Positions 28,264 to 36,823 of a stretch of DNA of 64,000 nucleotides are shown here, in pieces (positions within the stretch are counted from its first letter, which is position 1; every line of letters begins with the position of its first letter). Position numbers and translations under genes: made by a program. Where the stretch lies: NCBI RefSeq assembly GCF_900110105.1, contig NZ_FOCL01000002.1, forward strand, positions 248,001 through 312,000. Direction: 5' to 3'. This stretch comes from Mucilaginibacter gossypiicola. Its GTDB lineage: Bacteria > Bacteroidota > Bacteroidia > Sphingobacteriales > Sphingobacteriaceae. Under the pieces are notes generated by a model. The model saw only the letters and a program-made list of their open reading frames with translations. It was not told the origin of the DNA and ran no database searches.

Positions 28264-29238
28264 ATGGAAGAAAATATAAAGGATCAACATTTCCTTCCTC
28301 GTTGCTATTTACAGGGCTTCACGAATGAAAATGGCAAACTACAAACCTTGAATCTGGAATTATTTGCGAAGCGCGGCAAGAAGCCATACCCAAGAGAATA
28401 CGCCCCTTCTCAAATTTGCTACGAGGAAGATTTTTATACTGTTGGAGATATGACCGGCTTTAATGTGTCTGACAATGGGGATAAGTATGTCGTAGAAAAG
28501 AGCTTCCACCGATACGAAAACCATTATCATAAACTTATCGATCAGATAAAGGCCGGGCAAGCATTAGCCATCGGTGATGCCGGTTTTTTAATTCAAATTA
28601 TCTTTGATATAAAACTGCGTAACAAATATTTCCGAGATAAGTACATCGAGCCGAATCAGTCGAAGGTTGTCAATGAGGCGGCGGATGAACTTAAAAAACA
28701 GCTTTCAGAGGATGAGGAATATTTCAAAAAGTTTCACGGTGCATCCTTGAAAGACATGCTGGATTTGAATGAGAAAATCAGGAAAATGCTGATTAACGAC
28801 AAGGACTTTAAGCAGAAAGCCCATTTGTCCACAATGATGCGCAAGGAAGATGGTTATAGGATAGCATTAGAAACCATTATGATGAAGTTTATCCATTGCC
28901 CTTGGGTTATTTTAGAGTCTCCCGGTAATTTCATTACAAGCGATAACCCGGGTAGTTCCATGGGTGAAGATGGCGAAATTCATAATTTCTTTTTGCAGAA
29001 AGATTTTATTTTTGTGTTTCCGTTAACGTCATCGTTATGTTTAACGATTTCAGACAGTCAAGGTGACCCATATTTCCTGAAAAATCCTGCTATGAAGGTA
29101 TATGCCAAGGGGCCAGCACCCCAGGATATGCTCGAAACCTCAAATGGGATGTTGTTTCGCCACTATAATAAAATAGTATTTGGCCCCCATAAAAATATCC
29201 TGACAGAATATGCCGACAAATTAATAATTAAGAAATAG
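28264..29238 (+). CDS. DUF4238 domain protein
   Basis: 324 residues starting MEENIKDQHFLPRCYLQGFT, the signature HFLPRxYLxxF opening of DUF4238. The second hallmark, FITSDNPGSS, lies near residue 224. Members are of unknown activity but are common on mobile elements and in defence islands. There is no signal peptide. The next gene starts 68 bp later on the same strand and could be its partner. Function should be treated as unknown. Confidence 0.8.
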   Translation: MEENIKDQHFLPRCYLQGFTNENGKLQTLNLELFAKRGKKPYPREYAPSQICYEEDFYTVGDMTGFNVSDNGDKYVVEKSFHRYENHYHKLIDQIKAGQALAIGDAGFLIQIIFDIKLRNKYFRDKYIEPNQSKVVNEAADELKKQLSEDEEYFKKFHGASLKDMLDLNEKIRKMLINDKDFKQKAHLSTMMRKEDGYRIALETIMMKFIHCPWVILESPGNFITSDNPGSSMGEDGEIHNFFLQKDFIFVFPLTSSLCLTISDSQGDPYFLKNPAMKVYAKGPAPQDMLETSNGMLFRHYNKIVFGPHKNILTEYADKLIIKK

Positions 29239-29306
29239 TCATCATGTTTCAATACTATTTTTAAAAATGAGGTATGATTGATTGAGATTTCTATGATATT
29301 TACGGG

Positions 29307-31085
29307 ATGAGCCTTATTACCCTTGAAAGCCTAAATGATACTTACCCAGCAGTTAACCAGATCAGAAAGCAATGTTTTCAAACATTGCCTAATGAATTAA
29401 AATTTGCGGATGACTATGTGGCAATCGTAAGATTTTCTATTAAACAATTAGATATTGGCCAGGCAATCAATATGTTCGATATCATTGCTCTCGAAAATTG
29501 TTGCCAACAAGTACTCAGTAAGCTTGGATTTTATCATGATGGTAAAATAATTGAACAGTTATGGGATGGCCATTCTGCCTGGTATAATCCGGTGTTTCAC
29601 TATTTCAGGCATATTCTTGGTTTTAATGATCTTCCTAAAAACAACCTGAATAAGCTTGACCAGATGGTTCGTGAAGATTTGCGGTATTTGTTGACCCTGA
29701 TCCAACGCTATGAAACTAATGAATCGGCCATTAAAACTTACCTAAACGAAGGTACAAAACGAGGTGAGCACGAGGATAAAATTCGATTGGATTTTTACGC
29801 CCGATGCATTAAAGAGCGTGATATCATCGTAAAATATCTGACGTTCAATATCGAAAAACGCGCTTTTGAAAAATCCATTAATGACCATGAATTAGGTGGC
29901 GTACAAACTCAATGGATCATTGAATTACAGGATCGTCCATATCGGTGGTGGCATCCATTTGCTAACCCCTACTTTGACTATAAGCTAATTAATACTTACA
30001 GACACCGCTTGGGTAATAACGTGTTATTGATAAATAGGCAGGAGCTGGAAGATTTATATGTGAATGGCGAAGTAAATCAGTTTTATTCGAAGCTTGCGGA
30101 AACTAAATCACCCGAGCATGTTTTTCACGGGATTTTGAGTTACTATGTTGCAGTGAATAATCTGCTTAGGGACCGCAAACCGATTTTCGAAGAATTGAAG
30201 AGGCTTTTTGAAAATGAACTTTGGTACGGATTTACAGCTCTTGCTTTACCTCAGGTAGAGGGAATTTTTTCTGATATGACCGCGTTACTGAAACCGGACA
30301 AAAAGTTCAATTCGCTTCCTAATAAAGTGTCGGCCGTACGGCCATTCTATGACTACCACGAAAGCACGTTTGATTATTTTGAATACATCCTGCCACGTTT
30401 ACGAAATAGGTTCTTACATACTGGCAATTCCGTTGGGAATGACTTTAAAATTTTAGCGCTGGATTTGCTATACGATCTCGACTATATATTGGATGTTTTC
30501 AATAGTCTGAAGGATGAACAAATCACCCTAAATAATCTATTGAATAGTAACATTGAACTATATCTAATTTCGATAGAAGATTTTAACAGTTTTTTTAAGT
30601 TGTTAGACAAGTTACGGCAAAGGGCAAAGGAATACCCCGAAAATTCTAAACTTGCCGAAGTGCTTGGCCGTTGGGATGATTTTGAAAATGGGCATTTAGC
30701 TGAAAGCGGTATCTACGACATGATTTGGAGCAGAATCAAGTTTGAGTTATATGAAAAGACGGTTGATTTATTTAATACGCTCTCTAATCTAACCTCCGAT
30801 TTGCCTAATCCTATTTCGCTCTTTGCAATAAAAGTTTCCGAATTGAGGTCAAGATTTGATGAATTGAAATCTATCATTGGCAGTGATGCTTCATTTTATA
30901 AAAAACAATATGAAGAAATTATGGCAACCTACAATTGGCTCAATGAATATAGAAAACACCTGGTTTCAATAAAACCCGAGTATATTAAAGAATTAAGTGA
31001 CATTTATAAAGAAGAAAAAGAGAGAGACAGAGTGAAAAAAATGGATATCCTTAAACCCTTGTTTATAACTGACCAGGAAATATAA
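29307..31085 (+). CDS. uncharacterised protein with HEPN-like Rx4H motif
   Basis: 592 residues, largely helical. RLRNRFLHTG (364-373) contains R366-N367-x3-H371, the RNxxxH pattern of HEPN RNases, placed after a helix as in that fold. A region rich in aromatic residues (RPYRWWHPFANPYFDY, 210-225) precedes it. The rest shows no domain I can name. It lies downstream of the DUF4238 gene in an accessory region. I infer a possible HEPN RNase toxin, with only one motif as evidence, so this is tentative. Confidence 0.7.
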   Translation: MSLITLESLNDTYPAVNQIRKQCFQTLPNELKFADDYVAIVRFSIKQLDIGQAINMFDIIALENCCQQVLSKLGFYHDGKIIEQLWDGHSAWYNPVFHYFRHILGFNDLPKNNLNKLDQMVREDLRYLLTLIQRYETNESAIKTYLNEGTKRGEHEDKIRLDFYARCIKERDIIVKYLTFNIEKRAFEKSINDHELGGVQTQWIIELQDRPYRWWHPFANPYFDYKLINTYRHRLGNNVLLINRQELEDLYVNGEVNQFYSKLAETKSPEHVFHGILSYYVAVNNLLRDRKPIFEELKRLFENELWYGFTALALPQVEGIFSDMTALLKPDKKFNSLPNKVSAVRPFYDYHESTFDYFEYILPRLRNRFLHTGNSVGNDFKILALDLLYDLDYILDVFNSLKDEQITLNNLLNSNIELYLISIEDFNSFFKLLDKLRQRAKEYPENSKLAEVLGRWDDFENGHLAESGIYDMIWSRIKFELYEKTVDLFNTLSNLTSDLPNPISLFAIKVSELRSRFDELKSIIGSDASFYKKQYEEIMATYNWLNEYRKHLVSIKPEYIKELSDIYKEEKERDRVKKMDILKPLFITDQEI

Positions 31086-31086
31086 C

Positions 31087-31854
31087 TTACTTTTTTATTT
31101 TGTGAGCTAATGTTGTATCAGGCTCACAAGCTTTCTGCCAACGATCATACATTTGGGGCCGATTGTCAAGCAGCGCATCCCTGGTCTGTCCTCCGGACTT
31201 TAAAGTATTTAATATGTCCAAAACTTTATCAATTTTACGTTTTGACCATCCTGATTTTGCAAACAAATAGGCCTCCATTTCATCTGCATTAGTTGAAATG
31301 TTATTTTCTAAAACGACTGTAAAAACTGTTTTTATCAAACTTCGATCGCCAGGGTGACTGGCTTCGTCACCAATCGACTGAAGATTTAATAAGGCCTGCT
31401 CTAAAAGGCAACTAACCGGTGGATATGGAGTGGCTACTGTTTGTGCAGGGTAAGCGATTGCCCCGGTGATTTTTGCCCATTTGTCAACTGAGCCATCATA
31501 CCAAGGCGCAACTATCATGAAGTCGGAATTGATCTCCGATTCTAACGCTAACAATTCATCGCTTGATAACCCGAGCGATACAAATGCTTCTTGCTCGACA
31601 GAGCGAATACTATTAATTGCTTGATGAACGGTAAATACTTTGGTACCCGGAAATGGCGTCGGCTTCGTTTTTGAAAATTTTCCATTAACGAGCTTCTCGA
31701 CAATTTCGGTTTGTTGCTTTTGACCCGTAACCAATAGCACACGTCCTTTTTGTCCCTTAGATGCTATGACTCCTTGCACAAGGTTTCTTACATCTTGAAA
31801 GCCAGGGGTATTATTAACCAACGGATTTGTATATATGCGAGTTAGGTTTTTCAT
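31087..31854 (-). CDS. uncharacterised 255-aa protein
   Basis: I do not recognise the family. The protein is soluble, with a central PGTKVFTVHQAINS and MIVAPWYDGSVDKWAK, and a C-terminal helical part (SGWSKRKIDKVLDIL). It is convergent with the 592-aa gene, with only one base between the two stop codons. It is the last gene before a long gene-poor stretch, so it may mark the edge of the accessory region. Confidence 0.7.
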   Translation of the reverse strand: MKNLTRIYTNPLVNNTPGFQDVRNLVQGVIASKGQKGRVLLVTGQKQQTEIVEKLVNGKFSKTKPTPFPGTKVFTVHQAINSIRSVEQEAFVSLGLSSDELLALESEINSDFMIVAPWYDGSVDKWAKITGAIAYPAQTVATPYPPVSCLLEQALLNLQSIGDEASHPGDRSLIKTVFTVVLENNISTNADEMEAYLFAKSGWSKRKIDKVLDILNTLKSGGQTRDALLDNRPQMYDRWQKACEPDTTLAHKIKK

Positions 31855-32191
31855 GATTTATTTAAGTTTAAGTTGCGCAATATCGCTAAAGGCTTTTTGC
31901 TGCCAAAATTTAAACTTTAAATAAAGTTAAAGTAAAATATACATATTGTTTTTTCGGCATGTTCATGTCTGAAAACGTCTATAAATAATGTTTTTCCGGT
32001 TATATTACATACGATATCAATGACCAACTATTGATAACTATTTATTATCATCAATAATTTTGACAGACAGAAGGCAACCTATTATATGATACTCGAAGCT
32101 GAATCCGATTGATTCCAAACAATGTAAAAGAACATCAGGAGCATACAGCAAACATTTCTGTCTGAATCTTATTATAAATAAAACTCTTGGC
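31855..32191. other. gene-free region with a dyad
   Basis: No gene found. The 17-bp dyad at 32033-32049 is identical to that at 18208-18224. It could be a shared operator or an element end. Confidence 0.4.
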
Positions 32192-32400
32192 AAATGATTG
32201 ACTTAACAACATTTACGGTTTCGATGGATGATAATCGCGATAAAACAATTACCATCGATCCGGTTTTCATAGGCCTGCCTGCCCGGAGTCAGGCAGTTTA
32301 CAGGCGTGTACCGGATTTTGGAAATTGGTACGACCGGGAAAGAGTTGGGTGAAGCCGCTTTTCATTTTGAGAATTTAAGCCGATTGGAAAATCAAATTTG
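32192..32400 (+). pseudogene. small frameshifted gene interrupted by a palindrome
   Basis: From ATG at 32194 the frame reads MIDLTTFTVSMDDNRDKTIT and reaches a stop near 32351, while another frame continues coherently as YRILEIGTTGKELGEAAFHF to TGA near 32400. The frame change coincides with a CTGCCTG-N8-CAGGCAG hairpin (32275-32296), a kind of small palindrome found scattered in Bacteroidetes. The simplest reading is a short gene disrupted by insertion of the palindrome. No family is recognised. Confidence 0.45.
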
Positions 32401-32694
32401 AGCTATCAATATTTAAGAACATAAAATTGTTAGAAAATGAATGGCCTTCAAGAAATGATATTAACAGATGAAATTGTTCTGCAATCTAAAATTGCTCAAA
32501 GAGCCGCTGAACGTTTGCAGTAGGTCCACCTTCATCCGTATTGGTACAAATATTACCTTTATTTTTCTTTTCCCGCTACAAAAAAAGGGCTTTGAAGCTT
32601 CATTAATAAAGATATATAGTCAATCGATTGATGTCAAATGATTATTCGGACGAAATCTTATAAAGAAAATAAGCATAGTCTTTTTGATCAATGT
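32401..32694. other. gene-poor stretch
   Basis: Only a 28-codon frame from 32437 is seen (MNGLQEMILTDEIVLQ start), with no known similarity. Nothing else is evident before the stop of the response-regulator gene. Confidence 0.3.
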
Positions 32695-33456
32695 TTACCG
32701 GAAATTAATTGAGCCGAGTTTCAACAAAAAGTCGTCCTTACGCCGCGAAGATACCTCCAACTCTGTTTTATCTTCCAACAAAACAGAGCCGCCTTTGCCC
32801 TTTTGGTAGCTTTTAATGAAAGCAAGGTTAACCAGGTGCGAATTATGAATACGAAAGAAGTGATGATCCGATAATACACTTTCAAATTCCTTGAGTGTTT
32901 TGGCCACCATGATTTCTTTTTTGCCTATCAGAAATATAGTAGTATAATTTCCGTCACTCTGGCAGCGGATAATATCTTTTATATTAATAAATTCCAACCC
33001 GTTCATGGTCGGAACGGCAATCCGGGGGGCCGGCTGGTTCAATTGCTTAATGTTTTGGAACAACATATCAATTTTACCTGCCTGGGAGACCATATCTATC
33101 CTTTCACCAACCCGTTTAATGGTTTCAACCAATTCATCCGGGTCTACCGGTTTTAACAGGTAATCAACAGCGCTGAATTTAAAGGCTTTGATGGCGTATT
33201 GCTGGTAGGCTGTTGTAAAAACCACCTGGAAAGGAATGACCGGGTATTGCTGCAACAAATCGAAGCCGGTAAGCTCATGTATTTCAATATCCAGGAATAC
33301 TAACTGTGGTTTTAGATCACCGATCAACTGCAGGCCCTTTTCAACTGTGCCGGCTGTTCCAATAATGTTCAGGGATGTCTGGCAATAATTATGCGCCACA
33401 TACAGCAATCGCTCAATACAATGCGGTTCATCATCAATTATTACAGCGCTAATCAT
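32695..33456 (-). CDS. LytTR response regulator
   Basis: 253 residues: a receiver domain (IIDDEP acidic pocket, VFLDIEIHEL phospho-acceptor near D56, TTAYQQYA, YLLKPVD lysine) and a LytTR DNA-binding domain (IIRCQSDGNYTTIFL, FRIHNSHLVNL). It overlaps the kinase gene by 4 bp, so the two are co-translated. It should bind tandem DNA sites after phosphorylation by the TPR kinase; the targets are unknown. Confidence 0.93.
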   Translation of the reverse strand: MISAVIIDDEPHCIERLLYVAHNYCQTSLNIIGTAGTVEKGLQLIGDLKPQLVFLDIEIHELTGFDLLQQYPVIPFQVVFTTAYQQYAIKAFKFSAVDYLLKPVDPDELVETIKRVGERIDMVSQAGKIDMLFQNIKQLNQPAPRIAVPTMNGLEFINIKDIIRCQSDGNYTTIFLIGKKEIMVAKTLKEFESVLSDHHFFRIHNSHLVNLAFIKSYQKGKGGSVLLEDKTELEVSSRRKDDFLLKLGSINFR

Positions 33457-35516
33457 GTGTCGGTATCGGTTCTATAGGGTAATGTAATTTCCACACGGGT
33501 TCCTTTATCAAGATCGACTATACGAATGCCCATCCTGTTATCTGCAAAAGTATTTAACAGGGCAAGACGGTCGGCAGTGATTTTTACACCCAATGATCTT
33601 TTTTGTTTATTTTCCGAGTTGCTGCGGCCTACACCGTCATCGGTGACGGTTAAACGCAATAAGTGCTGTTCACTGTTTACTGCTATGACGATTTTTCCAT
33701 TTTCTTTTTTGGGAGCCAAACCATGCCAAATGCTGTTCTCTACAAAAGGCTGCAAAATAAGTGGCGGCACCAATACGTCCTCCTCGTTTATCCCATCGTC
33801 AACCTGTAACGAAAAACTAAATTTATTATTTAAACGAATTGCTTCCAAATGCATATACATTTCGGTCATTTTTAGTTCGTCAGCCAAACTGATTTCTTTT
33901 TCCTGCGAGTTCTCCAAAATGCCGCGCATCAGCCCCGCAAACTTCGACAGGAAATAATCAGCAGTTTTAACATCGTTTTTTATCATGTAATTACTGATAG
34001 CATTCAGCGAATTGAAAATGAAATGCGGGTTCATTTGGAGCCGGAGCACCTTGGTTTCGGTTTCGTTGACCTTTGCCTGGAGCGCCAGGTCCTTTTGCGC
34101 CTGCAGGGCATCACGCCGTTTTTTATAGGATACAAACAACGCTATTGAAGCAACCAGCACGATAATCAAACCGGCCGTTGCCGCATTTTTGATAACTTTT
34201 TCTTTTTGAAAAGCCGCTTGTGCGAGCGCCTCCTTTTTACCGGCTTCAAATTGTATAGCCGCACGCTCTATCTCGATACGCTTTTCATCATTGAAGATGC
34301 TGTCCTTTAGCCTGGAAAATTTTTTATAATCGCTTAAGGCTTTATCATACTTTTTCATTTGTTGATGGACGGTGCTCAATGCTTCCCAACCATTCATTTC
34401 CCGTTCTATTGAACCGGTTTGTTTACTAACTTTAATCGCCTTCATCGCATATTGTTCTGCTGCTACGTACTTCTCCCGCGGTTTCAGGCCGATGGACTGC
34501 AGAGCGGAATCGGGCGCGCTGAGCAATATTCCTGAAAGCTCATTATAAATAACCGCCAGCGTATTTTTGTCAGGGGCAGCCTTATAAAGCCCAAGTGCTT
34601 GCTGAAGGTACTGATAAGCAAGATGATATTGTTTTAAGTTATCATAGACAACGCCAATGTCGGTAAGGTTACTGGCCTGCTCGCGCAGCATTTTATTTTT
34701 TTTGTTGACAGCGAGTGCCTGGTTAAAAAGCGCCAGGGCTTTCTGATGATCGCCGTACTTATCGTATGCCGACCCCATATTGGCCAACAAACCAGCCAGT
34801 TGCTGATCGTCCCCTAATTGCCGGAAAAGGTTAAGGGCGAGCCCATAATAGCGAAACGTTTGTTTGTAGTTTCCCAGTTTTTTATACACAAGCCCGACAT
34901 TCATCAACGCCCTTGCCTGCCCTTGCTGGTCATGCAGGCGCTGTGCTATCCCCAGCGCCTTAAAATAACTGGACAACGCTTGCGGATAATCACCGAGATA
35001 TAGATAGGTAACGCCCAGATTATTGGAGATGCCGCCGATAGCTTTTTGATCATGAATTTCCTCGAATATGGCAGAGGCACCCAGTCGTAATTCAAGCGAC
35101 TTTTGATATTCGGCGCGGTTTGTATATAATATCGCCAGGTTGTTAAGCGCTTTTCCTTCCCCTTTTTTGTTTCCGTTAAACTGCGCCAGCCTGATAGCCT
35201 GCCGGTAGCAGTTAATAGCCAGGCTATCCTTGCCGAGACTGGCATAATTCAAGGCCTTGTAATTGTAAGCGGTGCCCAATCTGATATTGTCATGCAGCTG
35301 TTGACATAGAGCAATCGCCTTGTCGGCATATTCCAGGCCTTTGTTGGGATCCTGATCGGAATAATCGAAAGCCAGCTCATTGTAGGACTTGATTTTTATG
35401 CTGTCAGCCAGTGCATGATTTTTCAAAAGGCGTTCGATGGAATCGATCTCGCTGTTTTGAGCAAAAGTTGCGTACGCCATTAGACAGAATAGTAATAAGG
35501 TGACCGTCTGTTTCAT
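33453..35516 (-). CDS. TPR-containing LytS-type sensor histidine kinase
   Basis: 687 residues: signal peptide (to FAQ, about 19), about seven TPR repeats (45-400) facing the periplasm, a coiled coil, one membrane helix (GLIIVLVASIALFVSY), and a His_kinase domain with LQMNPHFIFNSLNAISNYM as the phospho-acceptor helix. The HATPase part has PFVENSIWHGL and DDGVG. It lies upstream of its LytTR partner. This kind of TPR kinase is common in Bacteroidetes; its stimulus is unknown. Confidence 0.93.
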   Translation of the reverse strand: MKQTVTLLLFCLMAYATFAQNSEIDSIERLLKNHALADSIKIKSYNELAFDYSDQDPNKGLEYADKAIALCQQLHDNIRLGTAYNYKALNYASLGKDSLAINCYRQAIRLAQFNGNKKGEGKALNNLAILYTNRAEYQKSLELRLGASAIFEEIHDQKAIGGISNNLGVTYLYLGDYPQALSSYFKALGIAQRLHDQQGQARALMNVGLVYKKLGNYKQTFRYYGLALNLFRQLGDDQQLAGLLANMGSAYDKYGDHQKALALFNQALAVNKKNKMLREQASNLTDIGVVYDNLKQYHLAYQYLQQALGLYKAAPDKNTLAVIYNELSGILLSAPDSALQSIGLKPREKYVAAEQYAMKAIKVSKQTGSIEREMNGWEALSTVHQQMKKYDKALSDYKKFSRLKDSIFNDEKRIEIERAAIQFEAGKKEALAQAAFQKEKVIKNAATAGLIIVLVASIALFVSYKKRRDALQAQKDLALQAKVNETETKVLRLQMNPHFIFNSLNAISNYMIKNDVKTADYFLSKFAGLMRGILENSQEKEISLADELKMTEMYMHLEAIRLNNKFSFSLQVDDGINEEDVLVPPLILQPFVENSIWHGLAPKKENGKIVIAVNSEQHLLRLTVTDDGVGRSNSENKQKRSLGVKITADRLALLNTFADNRMGIRIVDLDKGTRVEITLPYRTDTDT

Positions 35517-35695
35517 CAGAAATCAACATGCGTTTGTGCTCTAATTTAACGATTAATCGCCTTTGCGGCAACTGCCGACATAACAATTATCAGCCGCATC
35601 AGCGCAAATAATAAGCGCCAGCCGGCAAACGATAAATGTGCTTTGTCCCGGGTAATTATACAAAGTATTTTTAGTTAAAAATCAATCTGCACCCG

Positions 35696-36244
35696 ATGAC
35701 AAACGCGTATCGAATAACATTAACAACTTTGTTTTTTGCCTTGATGCTGGCATCCTGCAAAAAGGCTACGGAAAACGCCGGCGCTGGCGGTGAATATTAC
35801 ATCAAATTTAATTTTGATGGCGTAGCCAAAACACTTAAAAACGGGCATGGTGGCCTCTCCAATACCAGCGGCGTATGCAGCGGCGGATTGTATGCCCGTT
35901 CCGCCGACACCGTTAAGGAAAGTAACATATTGCTTTTAGACAGCCTTCCGTTTACTACCGGCAAAACTTACAAATGCATCCTGGTTAAGGCCAACAAAAT
36001 AAACGATGTTCCGCAGACACTCTTGACTTATTATGATGAGCACAATGTGCACTATGGAGCCACCTATGTCGGCTACGATCCGCCTCCACAACCTGCCGAG
36101 TACATTAACCTTAAATTTTCGGAAATAACTTCAACATATCTAAAAGGCACCTTTGATGCCGCTGTGGTATTAACGCCTTATCATACATCCTATCCTGTGC
36201 ACCAGATCACCAATGGCGAGTTTTATCTGAAACGAACCTATTAA
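35696..36244 (+). CDS. predicted lipoprotein, unknown function
   Basis: 182 residues with a lipobox LMLASC (C21), so it is likely exported and lipid-anchored. The mature part is beta-rich with two Cys and a repeated short-strand pattern, not recognised. It is transcribed divergently from the TPR kinase and precedes two genes on the same strand. Confidence 0.75.
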   Translation: MTNAYRITLTTLFFALMLASCKKATENAGAGGEYYIKFNFDGVAKTLKNGHGGLSNTSGVCSGGLYARSADTVKESNILLLDSLPFTTGKTYKCILVKANKINDVPQTLLTYYDEHNVHYGATYVGYDPPPQPAEYINLKFSEITSTYLKGTFDAAVVLTPYHTSYPVHQITNGEFYLKRTY

Positions 36245-36259
36245 CCTAATATCTCCGAT

Positions 36260-36823
36260 ATGGAACCATTAAAAGCAGGCGGGCGCACTTATGCCCTGCA
36301 TTATACGACCGGTGTTATACAGGAAACAGGTAAGAATATGGAAACCCGGGTAAGCGGTGGCGGTGGTGGCGGCGCAACTTTTGGCGGATATGGCGCTACC
36401 GCCCCGGTTAGTATACGGTCGCAAACCGTCATTCATGACCAGATTTTTATTACCGATGCAAATGATAACGAACATGCCTTCCAGCTCCAGGATTTTAATT
36501 TAGCCTGTCGCACTGGTCATAGGGTATCGGTCGTATGGGCTATCAAAAAAGGTAAGAAATCCGGTAAGTATATCGTGGTGGTCAACCATTCCACCAAGAC
36601 CAATTTTTACAACGAAAAGGCGCTTAAAAATGTGTTCCGGTTTAACGTATGGATTTTTTTAGGTGCTGGCTTCGTACTCGGCTGGTGGCTTGGCGACGGG
36701 ATTGGCGGCGGCATTTTAGTGAGTATGCTTGCTCTGATTGTTTGGGCTATGGTTTGGGACTTCGCCGGGTTAAAAAATTTCAAATCAACAATAGCTACTA
36801 CTATTATTAAGGATCAGTTATGA
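36260..36823 (+). CDS. membrane protein with Gly-rich N-terminus, unknown
   Basis: 187 residues. A soluble N-terminal part contains a run of six glycines (SGGGGGGATFGGYG) and a small beta-rich domain, followed by two hydrophobic helices (about 130-168) with a short GDGIGGG turn between them. It starts 15 bp after the lipoprotein gene and overlaps the RCC1 gene by 4 bp (ATGA). I cannot name the family; the operon suggests a joint envelope role. Confidence 0.75.
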   Translation: MEPLKAGGRTYALHYTTGVIQETGKNMETRVSGGGGGGATFGGYGATAPVSIRSQTVIHDQIFITDANDNEHAFQLQDFNLACRTGHRVSVVWAIKKGKKSGKYIVVVNHSTKTNFYNEKALKNVFRFNVWIFLGAGFVLGWWLGDGIGGGILVSMLALIVWAMVWDFAGLKNFKSTIATTIIKDQL

